From Scalesia atractyloides (Eukaryota; Streptophyta; Magnoliopsida; Asterales; Asteraceae), in the NCBI GenBank assembly GCA_947069175.1, contig CAMTDV010000013.1:27655857-27719856 (forward strand): a stretch of 64,000 nucleotides of DNA. The letters run 5' to 3'. The notes below the pieces were generated by a model. The model did not search any database, had not been told where the DNA came from, and was given only the letters and a program-made list of their open reading frames with translations. Below are positions 48,994-60,936 of this stretch, in pieces. A program made the translations under genes and the position numbers. Numbering within the stretch: the stretch's first letter is position 1; each line of letters begins with the position of its first letter.

Positions 48994-51745
48994 ATATCCC
49001 CCCCTAGACCGTTGCGTGCTTGATTTTCTTCAGTCTTGTTTCCGAGCTTCAGGGTATGCGGCCGGTTCTCCTGTTTGTGGTTATGTTGCTGCATCAGTTT
49101 TTGTTTGAAAAAAGCTTCACTAATGGTTGGATGGGCCTCCATTGTGACTTCATATGTGGATGAAGTCGGAGGTGGTTGAATGATCTGGACGTCTGAATCT
49201 GGAGATGGATCTTTGGTTGGAGGAGAGGATGATTCTTGCTCAGCTGCTTTCTTCTTGCTGGACTCTTCTTTTTCCTTTTTCGCTTCCATTCTGAGCAAGA
49301 TTTCCATTACTTCAATCTTTCGAGCTCCGCACGCTCGTCGCCCTCTGAAAGAGCATTCCCTCCTCAAATATTCATTTCCGGCCCCAACGTTTATCTAATG
49401 TCCTTACAAGATATTCAGGTTGGAAAGACAGAACATAAAAACGTCCATATGGTCCAGAATGCGAATGTCTTCATTTGAATTAGACCTTATAACTGCCTCA
49501 CCTATTTTGCTGTCATAGAACCACTTCTTGAAATTGGTGAGCGTCATAGGTTGTTCTGGAGGAAGCTTCACCCTGGTAACCACCTTTGCTGGATTTATAA
49601 CCCATGTTATCTTTCCCTTACCGGTGAAAGGGTCCTTGGTGGTTTTAGACACACGTTTTCTGGGGCGCTGAGGCTTGAACACTGAAAATCCTCGCAAGCA
49701 TTCTCTTTGATTAATCTTTCTAAATCTCCGCCAATGCTGCTATTTGTCGGATTAATCAGCTCGTGCTTGCTAAGCTCTCGTATATCCCATGTGGGTAAGC
49801 TTTGCATATCGTGAGCGCTTCAAAAATATTGAATCACTCCACATCTTCGTTTTACCACGAACCAACCTGTCAGATTGCAACACTTCCAACTAATGATTTT
49901 ATTAGTAATCTCAGTTTTCTCAACTGTGATTACCTGATAAAAGTCAGGCATTTTTGCTCTCTCCCTTTTAAACCACTCTGGATGTTGTGGTTCAAATTCA
50001 TCTCCCCCATCTGTTTCATATAGTACATCGTCTTCCAACCCCCATTCTAGGAACTTTGCAGGCATTTCTGCTTTATCAACTTCCTCTTCATAGCTGTCGT
50101 CATCAAGGCTGACGTCAACCGCTGATTCAAGACGCTTTCCTTCTTTTCGGCTTTATCTGGTTTCTTTTTCTGCTCTCTTTCCCTGAATAAGTCAAAGTTG
50201 AAGATGCCTTCACTCGAGTACTTTGGCTTTCTGTTTGCAGCACCATATAGCTCTTGTACCATTTCATGAAGCTTCTCCATCCCTTCTTGTTGAAATCTAA
50301 TAAATTATGTTTACTTAGCAACGTATGCGTGCAGTTCTTTGTTCTTCAATCTTTGTTCTTTCAACTTTCTCTTAAGAACATCAATGTCATTGACTTTGTT
50401 CTTCAATAGACAGAACTCCTTAGCAGAAAATGAACCGATTTCTTTAGATAGATGGTTGTAAAGCTCTTGAAAAGGTCTGGGTCGAGAGGGAACTTGCTGA
50501 CGAGAAGGTTGAGCCGATACTGGAGGTTTGGGTGGAACGCTTGCAGATGATCCTTCTCCTATTTTTCTCTTCTTTGGCGCTGCAGCCTCGCTTGGAGAAG
50601 GCTCCAGGGATCAGCAAAAAGTCCCTCCATGAATCTGTCTAACTGTTCTTGCTCTCATGTAACAACCTCAGGGGTAGACATTCCCCTTCTCTTCATTCTC
50701 CTCTCCCGTTTCTCAGCCTCCGCCACCGCATGGATGGCTTGCATTCTTCAATCTCTTCCCTATTCGATCCAGCGCGAATGCTATCAGCCATGATTCGCTC
50801 TGGGTTTGGCGCATCTTTCTTGCTCTTCTTCCTTGACGGTTCCTCTTCTACCACTTTATTTCCTTTTTCCTTGCGCTTACGTACCAGTGGAATTTCTTCT
50901 TCTACCTCAACCTCTTCATCAACATCAACTGACAGACTTCCACCTTCTCTTCCTTTCCTTGTCTTCTCTCGATATTTGTTGTAAGCAGCTAGAACAACTG
51001 AAGTCTTTCTTCTCGATACATCGAATGGTGTAACATCACCCACTCTTTGGTTTTTAACTCAGTAATCTGACTTCCTTTTGGTAGTTGGAACTGATACGTG
51101 TTTCTATCATGTGGCAGATTTCGATGTTGATCATCAATGAGTAATTGCACGAATCTAGGATACATCGCCCATGCACCTTTATTGACGTTGTCAATCATGC
51201 AATAAAAAATCAATCCAGAAATGTTGAACGGCTGATTCGTACACAGATTCAGCATAGCCGCGGACCACTCTAAATTCAAACCATCATAACCCCCTTTCGA
51301 TGACAGATGCTCATACAAAACGTGTGCAAAATGAACCTCCAGTCTTTCGTAAGCCCTGACTTCTTGATCTCGTTTTTGTGACGAAAGTCTCCAATGTAGT
51401 TCATCCCACGAAATCCCTCCAGAATTTCTTCCTTCTTTAACTTCAATGGATCGCTGGCATTGTCTCTAGGCTCAGAACCTTTCGAATTCGTTCCTCAGTG
51501 ACTTTAATTTCCTTGTTCCGCACTATCGCTGTAATATGTTTGACATTGTTCAACATTCTTGCCCTTGCCGTTCTCCAAAATTCTTCTATGTGAATGGAGT
51601 AAATAGTGGGATTTGCTTGGATTGTATAGCTAATTTTACTCCTTGACAACCAATCCATCACGTCTTCAAAATCTGGCTCCAGAGGAAATAGAGTGATTGG
51701 CTGATTATGCTTTCTCGTACCATCCCATACCAACTGTTGAGCCAT
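48942..51745 (-). pseudogene. Long non-pol ORF of element G, unknown function
   Basis: ATG at 51745 (MAQQLVWDGTRKHNQ) opens a product of roughly 900 codons seen as consecutive open segments: 51745-51443 (IYSIHIEEFWRTARARMLNN), 51318-50989 (YDGLNLEWSAAMLNLC, ISGLIFYCMIDN, AMYPRFVQLLIDDQH), 51043-50693 (a Lys/Glu-rich, nuclear-localisation-like tract), and further charged or Pro-rich segments ending at 48942 inside the LTR. The conserved-looking N-terminal domain resembles hypothetical proteins I associate with Asteraceae retroelement annotations. It shows no enzyme motif. The segments are separated by frameshifts or stops. It may be an env-like third ORF. Confidence 0.5.
48994..49008 (-). other. 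Polypurine tract of element G
   Basis: The minus strand reads GTCTAGGGGGGGATAT directly before the LTR. Confidence 0.6.
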
Positions 51746-51796
51746 TTCTGAAATGTGGAAACCAGCCAGGTTAGATTTATATACAAAAGTATATGG

Positions 51797-51821
51797 ATAT
51801 ATATATATATATATATATAGA
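51797..51821. repeat. (AT)n microsatellite upstream of the G ORF
   Basis: About 25 bp of AT dinucleotides. Confidence 0.85.
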
Positions 51822-51944
51822 TACAAATATTAAAAAAATATACATATATAAATATCTACAAAGTTAAAAATAAAAACGCTGATATCTACGCTGAAACATC
51901 AAGAACAAATACGCAGAGCATCTGGCTTGGCAGAATTAAGTGAT

Positions 51945-52265
51945 TTTCGGCATAAATGATTTATTACGCTGTCATGACCGGCGTATTACTCTAATACGCC
52001 GGTTGCTAAAGCTTTCGTTCAAAACTTAAATCCGCCATTAGATGTCTCGTACTAATACACTGATCAAACATATTTACGCTGATCATAGATGAGCGTATTT
52101 CAGTGCCAACGTATATGACTATCTACGCTTAGCTTAGCCGGCATATTTATCTAATACGCCGGTTGCTTGAACTCCCGTTCAAGACTTAAATCAGCCAATC
52201 CTTGACCTGACTAAATATGCAATCTTCAACATAAATACGCCATATTCAAACTTAAATACGCCATA
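51945..52265. repeat. AATACGCC / GGCGTATT inverted words of element G
   Basis: Includes the hairpin CGGCGTATT..AATACGCCG near 51980-52003, a second arm pair near 52138-52162, and direct AATACGCC copies near 52232 and 52256. The same word is in the G LTR at 48838-48890. Confidence 0.75.
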
Positions 52266-52288
52266 TTCAACAATTTCTTGATAAACCC

Positions 52289-52780
52289 TGTTGGTGCATA
52301 TTTGTGACAACAACTTAGTTTTGGTCTTTGGATATCTTGTAATTAGTAAAATGATAAACGGTTAGCGGGTTTAGTTTTGTAATAGTTAATTAGAAGCATT
52401 TGGGCTGAACTAGACATAGAATAGTGCATGGTAGGTGAATTGGGCCTTAAACCCATTAGCAGTCTATGTAGGAATCCCTAGCCTATGAGCATAACCTATC
52501 TCTATATATAGGGAGGTTGTGATTAGGGTTAAGGTTGCTCAGTTAGTTGTTGGTTCTATTGTTCAGTTGTTGCAAGAATTGCTTCAGAGAGATTGAGAGA
52601 AGAGTCTTGAATTGATTGTAAAACAATTGTGTTTGATAATCAATAGAAGACAGTTTGAAGAAATTGTGTTCATGTTCTTGTTTGTGTTCGTGTTTTTCTG
52701 TTAAATCTGATCTAGGGGATTCCGCACTCTAGGTTGGATAGACGATTCTGTCAAGATCCATACGGACTAGGGGACCTACA
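52289..52780 (+). repeat. 5' LTR of element E
   Basis: 492 bp, TGTTGGTGCATATT to GGGACCTACA, directly followed by the PBS. A TATATATA sequence at 52503-52510 in TCTATATATAGGGAGG is a good TATA candidate. Confidence 0.85.
52503..52510 (+). promoter_or_regulatory. Candidate TATA box of element E
   Basis: TATATATA, about 215 bp into the LTR. Confidence 0.55.
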
Positions 52781-52782
52781 AT

Positions 52783-52794
52783 TGGTATCAGAGC
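52783..52794 (+). other. Primer binding site of element E (initiator tRNA-Met type)
   Basis: TGGTATCAGAGC, 2 bp after the LTR end. Confidence 0.9.
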
Positions 52795-52959
52795 ATTCGG
52801 CTCTTGATTATTGCTCAGTTCAGAATCGTGATAGCAGAAAAATTGGATTTTTGGGCGTTTTTGGAGGCTGTTTCTTGAAGTTTTTGACAGCTGAATTAGG
52901 GGTTTGACGGCTGATTTAGGGTTTTTGCAGGTATTTTGGAGTTTCTGCAGGATTTCAGA

Positions 52960-53350
52960 TTAACAACAGGAATTCGGATTGAAAGCTTGCATTCCGGATT
53001 AAAAAGCATAGCATTTCGGATTGAAGATTTGGATATCGGATCAGAAAGTGAAGCATTTCGGACTGAGGTCTTGCAATTCGGATTGTATTTCGGATTGAAT
53101 TTCAGAGTAGAAGTAATTCTGGATTCCATCTCGGATTCATAGCTATTCCGGATTCCATCTCGGATTCAGAACTGTTCCGGATTCCATCTCGGATCAGAAT
53201 AGTCTAATCCGGATTTCCATTCCGGATCAGAACAGTGCATTCCGGATTTCATCTCGGATCACTATTCCGGATCACCATCTCGGATTAGTAATTCGGATTA
53301 CTGTTTCAGATTTTCATTTCGGATTGTCATTCATAGTTACCATTTCGGAT
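52960..53350 (+). repeat. Reiterated TTCCGGATT / TCTCGGATT words in the E leader
   Basis: About 20 copies of CGGA(T/C) in 390 bp, alternating ATTCCGGATT, ATTTCGGATT and CATCTCGGAT. The core TCCGGA is palindromic. The array lies between PBS and gag, whose ATG is at 53641. Local open frames here are by-products of the repeat. Confidence 0.88.
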
Positions 53351-53640
53351 TTTACACTGTTTCGGGTTACATACAAAAAGGTGGAAACTTAACCAGCTGA
53401 AGTAACCAGAGTTAAACGTTTTCGGACATAGGATTTGATCCTTAAACAATTTTGATGAACCGATTGGACAGTTAGACTCGGTTAATTTTTAGGACAAAAA
53501 AAGGCACGGAAATTCTAAAAATCATAATCGGACATTATACATCATTAGAATCGTATCGTCGAGACGAGTCTAACAGTATAATTTGGTAACCACTCATTTC
53601 GGACAAGTTTTAACGTTTTTAACGAGCCTGTTCGGTAAAA

Positions 53641-56640
53641 ATGTCGAATATGTCTAGTCTAAATGAGCTATTGAGAATGGATCATGAAGTTGGTACCACA
53701 AATAAACCTCCAAAGATGCTGAAGGTAGAGAACTATCTAACATGGAAGGATAGGTTTCAATCCTTTATTGAATATCAGGACACACGGATGTGCATCTGTA
53801 TTCAAGATGGGTACTTTAACCCAACGCATGATTTTGAGGGAAGACAGCGTGTTACTGCTTATGTCAACATGTCTGAAGCTGAAAAGAGGATGTATTAATC
53901 TGAAAAGAAGGCCTTAGCTGCTATCAAGATGTCGTTACCTGATGGCATCAAACACACATTCAAGCGTTATAAAACATCAAAGGAGATGTGGGATGCCCTA
54001 GAAAAGAGGTATGAGGGCAATACAGATGTGAAGAAGAATAAGGTTGATCTGCTGAAGAAACAATTTGCTGTGTTCAAAGGAATGAGAAATGAAACCCTAG
54101 AAGATATTATCACGAGATATTATCATCTGATGTCAGAAATCGATAATTATGACATAGAGGGATACACAGATGTGGAGATAAACAACAAGTTGCTCGATGC
54201 TTTACCTGCAAAGTGGGATATTTACACGTTGATGTTAAAGGGTGAAGCTGATTATGAAAAGAAAGACTTGGAAGAGGTTGTTGGGAAATTGATAGCTTAT
54301 GAGCTCAATATGAAGAAGAAGGAGACGGGTTATGATCAGGTTCAACATCCGGGGATTTATAAAGGTCTTACACCTTCATCTTCCAGCAATGCTTCTAGTG
54401 ACACTGCAACTGCATTTCTCTCATGTGAGAATGAACAGATAGTGACAAATTCTGATGGAGAAGTATGTTTCGTTGCTACTTCAGGAGGCTTGTCGGGGGC
54501 TAAGAGACAACAATCAAGTAACAGCAGTTCTAAGTCTATGCCTCTGAGTGTTAAAAGTCTGAAGATCACCTGGCATTGCTTGCTTCTTTCGTTTCTTCCT
54601 ACGAGAACTATATTCAGGGTAAAATATCTGATCCTGCTACATTTGATGAAGATTATGATCAGATCGACCCTGATGACTTAGAGGAGATGGATTTGCAATG
54701 GCAGATGGCCATGATTTCTAGAAGGGTGAAGAGGTTCATGAACAGAACGAGCAAGAAGTTTGTTGGCAAGAGTGTGGGCTTTGACAAGTCAAAAGTGAAG
54801 TGTTACATCTGTCACAACTATGGACATTTTGCTAGAGAGTGTCAAAGAGCTAAGTCTGAATCTCGTCCTAGTTCATCCTTTCAAGATTCTCCTGGTCATG
54901 GTTCAAACAACAGGAATGCGTCAAACAACACTGGATCGAAGGCCCTGATTTCTACTGCTAGAGAGGGTTCTTATGATTGGAGTGTTCATCTGGAGTGTGA
55001 TAACAACGCCTCACAGGCGTTCATGGCTGAGATAGCTCCAGTTGCCGATGAAGAAGTAAAAGTTGATGCTGAGGTAGAGCAAGAGAAGGTAGCTAAAAAG
55101 GCTGATGGAGAACAGACTGCTACAGAGAAGAATATGGCTGCTGACTTTGATGCTTTCATGGCTGATCTAAGCAAGTCAACAGGCGAGGTATGTTCTAACT
55201 CTGGTAGTTCTGTTTGTTTGAAATGTTGTGAACTGCAAAGTGAAGTTGACACATTAACACAACAAAACCAAAGTCTGGCTAATGAGCTCTCGAACTTAAA
55301 AGAATCAAACTTTTTTTGTAAAACGAAATGAGTCATTATACTTGAAGAAAATTAAAGGTTATGAAGAAGAAATTAATATTCTAAGCTAAACGAAAAACTT
55401 CAAGTTATTTACTTAGCTCATGATACGATGACTGAGAAAACAAAAGAGGTTTCTGAAAAGTGCAATGAGTTGTCTGAAGCACAACTTAAAATCTGTGAAC
55501 TTGAAAAGAAATTAAACCAATTTAGAGATTCATCTTTTGTCATGAAACACATGATGAATGGCCTGAAGAAGAGAAATGACAAGACTTGTGTGGGCTTCAA
55601 AGGTTTGAATGAAGTTCCACCACCTCTTAGTCATGTCTATTCTTTCTTGCCATATGAAGAAGAGCTTACAGACTTTGTGTCAACTAGACCTGGTAGTTCC
55701 ACATCAGAGGATGGTGATGTGACTGAAAATGCCAAGAAGGATAATAATAGGGAACCAATTTTAAAAACAAAAAATGCACACCCTAAGAATCAAAAATATT
55801 TTTTTGTTTAAAAATGTTGATTTTGTTAAAGGGAGTGACATGAATGAAATGATCCCTGTTATTACTAAAGAGTCTAATGTGCAGTTTGCAAAAAATAAAA
55901 ACAAAGAAAAATCAGAAGTTAAGCAAACTAAACAATATCCTTCGAAGGCATCGTCATCATCACCGCCTGATGAATGTAAGCAAGAGACTTCAATTAAGAA
56001 GTCTTCGGCTAGAAAATCGTGTTTCAAATGTCATGAAAAAGGACATGTAGCTAGCTGCTGTCCTAACAAAAAGAGTGAAGCACAGGTTAGTGAGAAATAG
56101 AGAGAAAAATCACCAGAGAAAAGTGGTGATGGTGAGAAGAAGGTTAACTCACCAAAGATATCTGCTACCAGGCAACAGAGTGTTGTTGTTGGTGTAGATA
56201 AGACTGAAAAAGGAACTCCTCAAGTTCCTCGCTTTCAAAGAAATCAACAAAGATTTCAGCCTGCATCTACATCAGGCAGATATGATAGACCTAGAAGTAG
56301 TTCACCACGAATGAATAACTTTAATGGTCCATCAAATAATTTCAGAAGTAAGGTCAATATCAAAATCGATACAAGAATGATGGTAATCGAAATTTTTATA
56401 ATGATGGCTTTAGAAATTATCATCATCAAAATTCATGGAACCAAAATCATAATTTCCGAAGGTCGCAAAGTCCAAACTTGGTTAGGAAACCTCAGGACCA
56501 TAGACCTAGTGGAAATCAAAAAGCATTTCCATCAACAGGTCTAAGATCCAAGACTCCTGTTAGGAGTGATGGATACTGGATGGATGTTCCTATGATTGAT
56601 GACTCTGGAAGACCCAAGACCATTAAGGCTTGGGTCCCCC
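53641..56640 (+). pseudogene. Gag of element E with two zinc knuckles, broken
   Basis: ATG at 53641 (MSNMSSLNELLRMDH). A copia gag core (UBN2 type) follows: MLKVENYLTWKDRFQSFIEY, SKEMWDALEKRYEGNTDVKK and FKGMRNETLEDIITRYYHLM. A TAA interrupts at 53896-53898. The first zinc knuckle (C-x2-C-x4-H-x4-C, CYICHNYGHFAREC) is at 54801-54842. A long acidic, coiled region follows (CELQSEVDTLTQQNQSLANE near 55230). A second knuckle-like motif, CFKCHEKGHVASCC, lies at 56020-56061, then an Asn/Arg-rich stretch. Frameshifts near 54570, 55330, 55400, 55800 and 56370. The two knuckles are about 400 codons apart. Confidence 0.85.
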
Positions 56641-59600
56641 AATCTAACAAATTTTGTTGGATGGTGCAGGAGCTGCTAAGGAGGATTATTAACTTGTGGT
56701 ATGTTGATAGTGGCTGCTCCAGGCACATGACGGGGATGCGAGGTTGCTGACTGAGTTGAGAATATAGATGGTGGATACGTGAATTTTGCAGGTGCTAAAG
56801 GAGGGCACATTACCGGTCGAGGAAAAGTGACTAACGGGAAGATCACACTGGACAAAGTGAACTATGTTGAGTAGCTGAAGCACAATCTGATGAGCGTGTC
56901 TCAAGTCTGCGACAAGGGTCACTCGGTCCACTTTACGAAGACTGAAGCTTTGATGCTGAAACCTGGTTTGGTGATACCGGATGACTGGATAGTGATGAGA
57001 GCACCAGGAGAAATGACACATATGTCATGGACATGGGTGCCAAGGACTCGTCTTCTGTGGTGGCGTGTTTACTATCAAAAGCATCTGAGGCTGAGTCATT
57101 GCTGTGGCACAGATGCATGGCCCACATCCACTACAGAAAAATGAATTACATTATTAAAAATGGTTTAGTGGAAGGGGTGCCAGTGCAGAGGGTTCACGTG
57201 GAAGATAAATGTCTTCCATGTCAAAAGGGAAAACAACATAAGAAACCTCACAAGTCTAAAACAATAAATTCCATAGATGCCCCTTATGAATTACTTCATA
57301 TGGATCTATTCGGTACAGTGAACGTAAGGAGCATAGGTGGAAAGTACTATTGTTTAGTTGTCACTGATGATTACTCACGTTATTCATGGGTTTTCTTTTT
57401 AGGTAGAAAAGATGAGACAGCGGAGATGCTGATTGATCTTTTTACAAAATTGGAAAAATGTCCATGATGCACGGATCAAGAGGATAAGGAGTGATAATGG
57501 CATGGAGTTCAAGAACCAAGTTCTGGATCTCTATTGTCTTCGTAAGGGAATTGAACATCAATATTCTGCTCCTTATACACCTCAACAGAATGGAGTCGCT
57601 GAGCGGAAGAACAGGACGTTGATTGAAGCCGCAAGGACTATGCTATCTGATTCAAAGCTTCCAGTTCTCTTCTAGGAAGAAGCTGTGAACACAGCGTGCT
57701 ATGTCCTGAACAAAGTTTTGACGGTTAAACGGTTTAACAAAACATGTCACGAACTATTGTTTAACCAAAAACCAAACTTAAAAGGCTTTGAACCATTTGG
57801 ATTACCCTACACCATTGTGTGAAACAAAGATAAGCAAAAATTCGGTGAGGTAGCTGATGAGGGTTACTTTCTAGGCTATATGCATCGAACACCGAATAAA
57901 AGGGTTTTTAATCTAAAAATTGGTAAAATTGAGGTGGTGTTTAACATGAAAATCACTAGTTATTCACCTCAACTATCAACGAGTGGTCCTGCTATATTAT
58001 ATGATTATGACAGTGTCTTTAAATCATTTAATATTCCTGATGTTCAAATGTAGATGAGTCTCAAGTGATTCATACTGTGATCAGTGAAGACGGAGAATGT
58101 GGCTTCATGCCTAGATCGAGTGTTTCGATGACAGATGCTCCATAAACTTCTTCTAGTGTAGGTCTAGAGGACTCTAGTGATAGTGAGTCTGAACCTATTC
58201 AGGGGGAGGATTTCACTAGTCCATTTGCTAATATTCAGGGGGAGGTTGGATCTATTCTGGGAGATAATCTGGTTGTTGACACCATTGCTACAACACGTGT
58301 ACACAGAGATAATCCACTTGAAAACATCATTGGTGATGCTGCTGCAGGTGTTCAGACGAGAAGAGGTGTGCTCGAAGGTTACTATTTGTTTACTTCGATT
58401 CAGAAGACTGGGTTGATAAATGAATGTTTGTATAGCTGCTTTATTGCCCAAGAGGAGCCGAAGAATGTTCAGATGGTTCTAAAAGACAATTGTTGCGTTG
58501 AAGCTATGCAAGAGGAACTAGCTCAGTTCAAGAAGTTGAAAGTTTGGGAGCTAGTTGATCTACCTGATGGAGAAAAAGAAATAGGCACTAAGTGGGTGTT
58601 TAAGTGCAAGAAAGACGACCGAGGGATCGTGATAAGGAATAAAGCTCGATTGGTGGTAAAAGGGTTCAATCAGCAAGAGGGGATTGATTATAATGAAGTG
58701 TTTGCACCAGTAGCAAGGTTGGAAGCAATTCGGTTGTTCCTAGCTTTTGCTTCATTCAAGGGATTCAAAGTTTACCAACTTGACGTGAAGAGTGCATTTC
58801 TTTATGGGAAAGTCAAAGAAGTGATGTATGTCTCACAACCAGATGGCTTTACTGATCCAGACTATCCAGATCGAGTCTATCGATTTGATAAGTCATTGTA
58901 TGGATTGCATCAGGCACCCAGGGCGTGGTATGAGACAGTGTCAGCACATTTACTAAAACATGGTTTCGAAAGAGGACAGATTGACAGTACACTGTTCATT
59001 AAAAGGAAAAAGGAATGTTTATACATCAGACGAAGTATGTGTATGACATTTTGTCTCGTTTCAAAATGGAGGATTGCGCTACTTTCAACACACTTATCTA
59101 TGAGAGTCACAATCTTGGTCCAGATCATAAGAGTGTGGAAGATGTTGATCCAACTCAATACAGGGCAATGATTGGTTCTCTGATGTATTTGACTGCTTCA
59201 AGACCTGACATCATGTTCGTAGTATGTCTTTGTGCCATATATCAAGCGAATCCAAAGGAGTCCCACATGAATGCGGTGAAGCGGATTCTTCGTTACTTGA
59301 AGGGGAAACCTAAACTTGGGTTATAGTATCCAGCTGCTAGTGATTTGAAGTTTGTTGCTTTTACTGATTCGGACTTTGGAGGATGCAAATCTACAAGGAA
59401 GTCTACCACAGGTGGTTTTCAGTTCTTAGGAGGGAGGCTCGTGTCATGGCACCAAGAAGCAGTCTTGCGTGTCTACCTCGACGTGTGAAGCTGAATATAT
59501 TGCTGAACGTAGCTGTCACTCTCAGGTTCTCTGGATCCAACAGCAGATGCGTGATTATGGTTTGAATTTCAATCGTACTCCTATTATGATAGACAATAAT

Positions 59601-59815
59601 GCCACTATATTAATCACCAACAATCCCGTAAAACACAGTCGCACAAAACATATTAATATTCGTCATCATTTTATACGGGATTGTGCTGAAAAGAAATTAA
59701 TTGAACTGCATCGAGTTGACACACTAGATAACCTGGCAGATCTTTACACAAAAGCATTTGATAGGGCTCACTTTGAACATTTAGTCGAACTCAACGGGAT
59801 GAGGAATCCTGAATA
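56641..59815 (+). pseudogene. Copia pol of element E; RT active-site segment deleted
   Basis: Protease: NLWYVDSGCSRHMTG at 56691-56735. GAG-pre-integrase: SLLWHRCMAHIHYRKMNYII near 57095. Integrase core: ELLHMDLFGTVNVRSIGGKY, LVVTDDYSRYSWVFFL, RIRSDNGMEFKNQ (57433-57675) and YSAPYTPQQNGVAERKNRTL, stopped at 57675. RT: TKWVFKCKKDDRGIVIRNKA, VYQLDVKSAFLYGKVKEVMY and SLYGLHQAPRAWYETVSAHL (58368-59000). Immediately after FIKRKK the sequence jumps to FIHQTKYVYDILSRF, so the YVDD segment (about 60 residues compared with element H) is missing. RNase H: STCEAEYIAERSCHSQVLWI to HFIRDCAEKKL, ending at 59815. Non-functional. Confidence 0.9.
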
Positions 59816-60461
59816 ACCATTTTTCCATAAAAATAGTTTGTAAATAATTTACTGCTTTTCAAAAATAAAAAAACAACAAAAAAATAGAAAATCAAAAACA
59901 TAAAAAATAGAAAATCAAAAATGAGTTTTTCACTGAAAAAGAAGAAATGGTAGTACATCAGCAAGTTAGACTGTCACTGAAATTAAAAGAAAATTGATTA
60001 AGTGTGATAGCAGCTTCATCATATGATGTACCAGTAGGCAAAATGCATGAAATGATCAACTTACCTTTGTGATACAAAATATTATAATAAACTGTGTATG
60101 AGTGGGTAACATATCAGTGGTGTATGGTTTTATAACCATAAATCTTGCGTTGATAGATTGCCAAAATCTGAGGTTTTAGGTCTTTATACCGTTATTTCAT
60201 CCGGGGTATCAAGGTTGTCCTTCTGCTGCATTCAGATATATCCTGACCTAGGCACAACCGGGATATCTTAAAAGAGCTAAAATGCCAAATCCCATAAATT
60301 GAAGAAGCTCTCCTAGAGAGTTATTCAAATGTGCAAATTGCATTATTCGTACCAAAATTTGGTATTTGTCCTAGCCCTTGTTGGATATTTGGTCTCTTTG
60401 CTGTACGGAAGTACTGACCTGATCACCAATTATCTAACGTTGTAATTCAAAAGGATGAATT
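59816..60461 (+). other. 3' tail of element E
   Basis: AT-rich, A-run-rich noncoding DNA that loosely parallels the start of the H tail (41322 on). It is cut at 60462 by the LTR of element F. No LTR start is found. Confidence 0.5.
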
Positions 60462-60936
60462 TGTCACACCCCGACCCGCAGCGGAATAAGAGTCGGGGCA
60501 TAATTGGGTTATCACCAAAGCTCATGATATTTACTAATATGTTTCATATTTATTAAAGTCAAAATTACATTCCCAAATATTCAAGCATGTCCATACAATA
60601 CAAAGAAAAATAACCAAACAAAACAATTCCAAGCTCTAAATCATTTTATTCTTCTAGTCCAACCCTAAGTGTTTCTGGCTGCAGCTGGTTCACCTGTATC
60701 ATGTGTAAAAATGGGGGTTTTTGGGTCAACATAAGTTGGCGAGTGAACCTTGTTAGATAAACATTTATTATTGATTTTCTTGTTAGTTTATCAATGAAAA
60801 ATTGTGCATAATCATAACTGAGCAAATGTAAATAATCAGGCAGTAGCAATTTGCAATCACAACTATAACATACAATAACATATGATAGCATATATTAACA
60901 TACCAACATCATACAATAAATAACATGAATGAAACT

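Larger units (their letters stand above)
48541..52288 (-). mobile_element. LTR element with a non-pol ORF, incomplete (element G)
   Basis: A 453-bp LTR (48541-48993) is preceded, on the minus strand, by a polypurine tract and a long decayed ORF without any gag, protease, RT or integrase motif. It is inserted in the RT of element D, since the D sequence breaks exactly at the LTR start. The other end is not resolved: the region reaches the 5' LTR of element E at 52289. Either a non-autonomous element or the env-like 3' third of a larger copia element. Both are inferences. Confidence 0.55.
52289..60461 (+). mobile_element. Ty1/copia retrotransposon with 5' LTR (element E)
   Basis: 5' LTR, iMet-type PBS, leader with reiterated CGGAT words, gag with two zinc knuckles, protease, integrase, RT (active-site segment deleted), RNase H, then a 3' tail cut by the LTR of element F at 60462. 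No 3' LTR is present. Gag-protease-integrase-RT-RNase H order identifies Ty1/copia. The long post-pol region could fit the SIRE/Maximus group but this is not proven. Confidence 0.85.

Noticed and set aside
52936..53142. Open frames on both strands in the E leader
   Set aside because: They are by-products of the CGGAT word array between PBS and gag.
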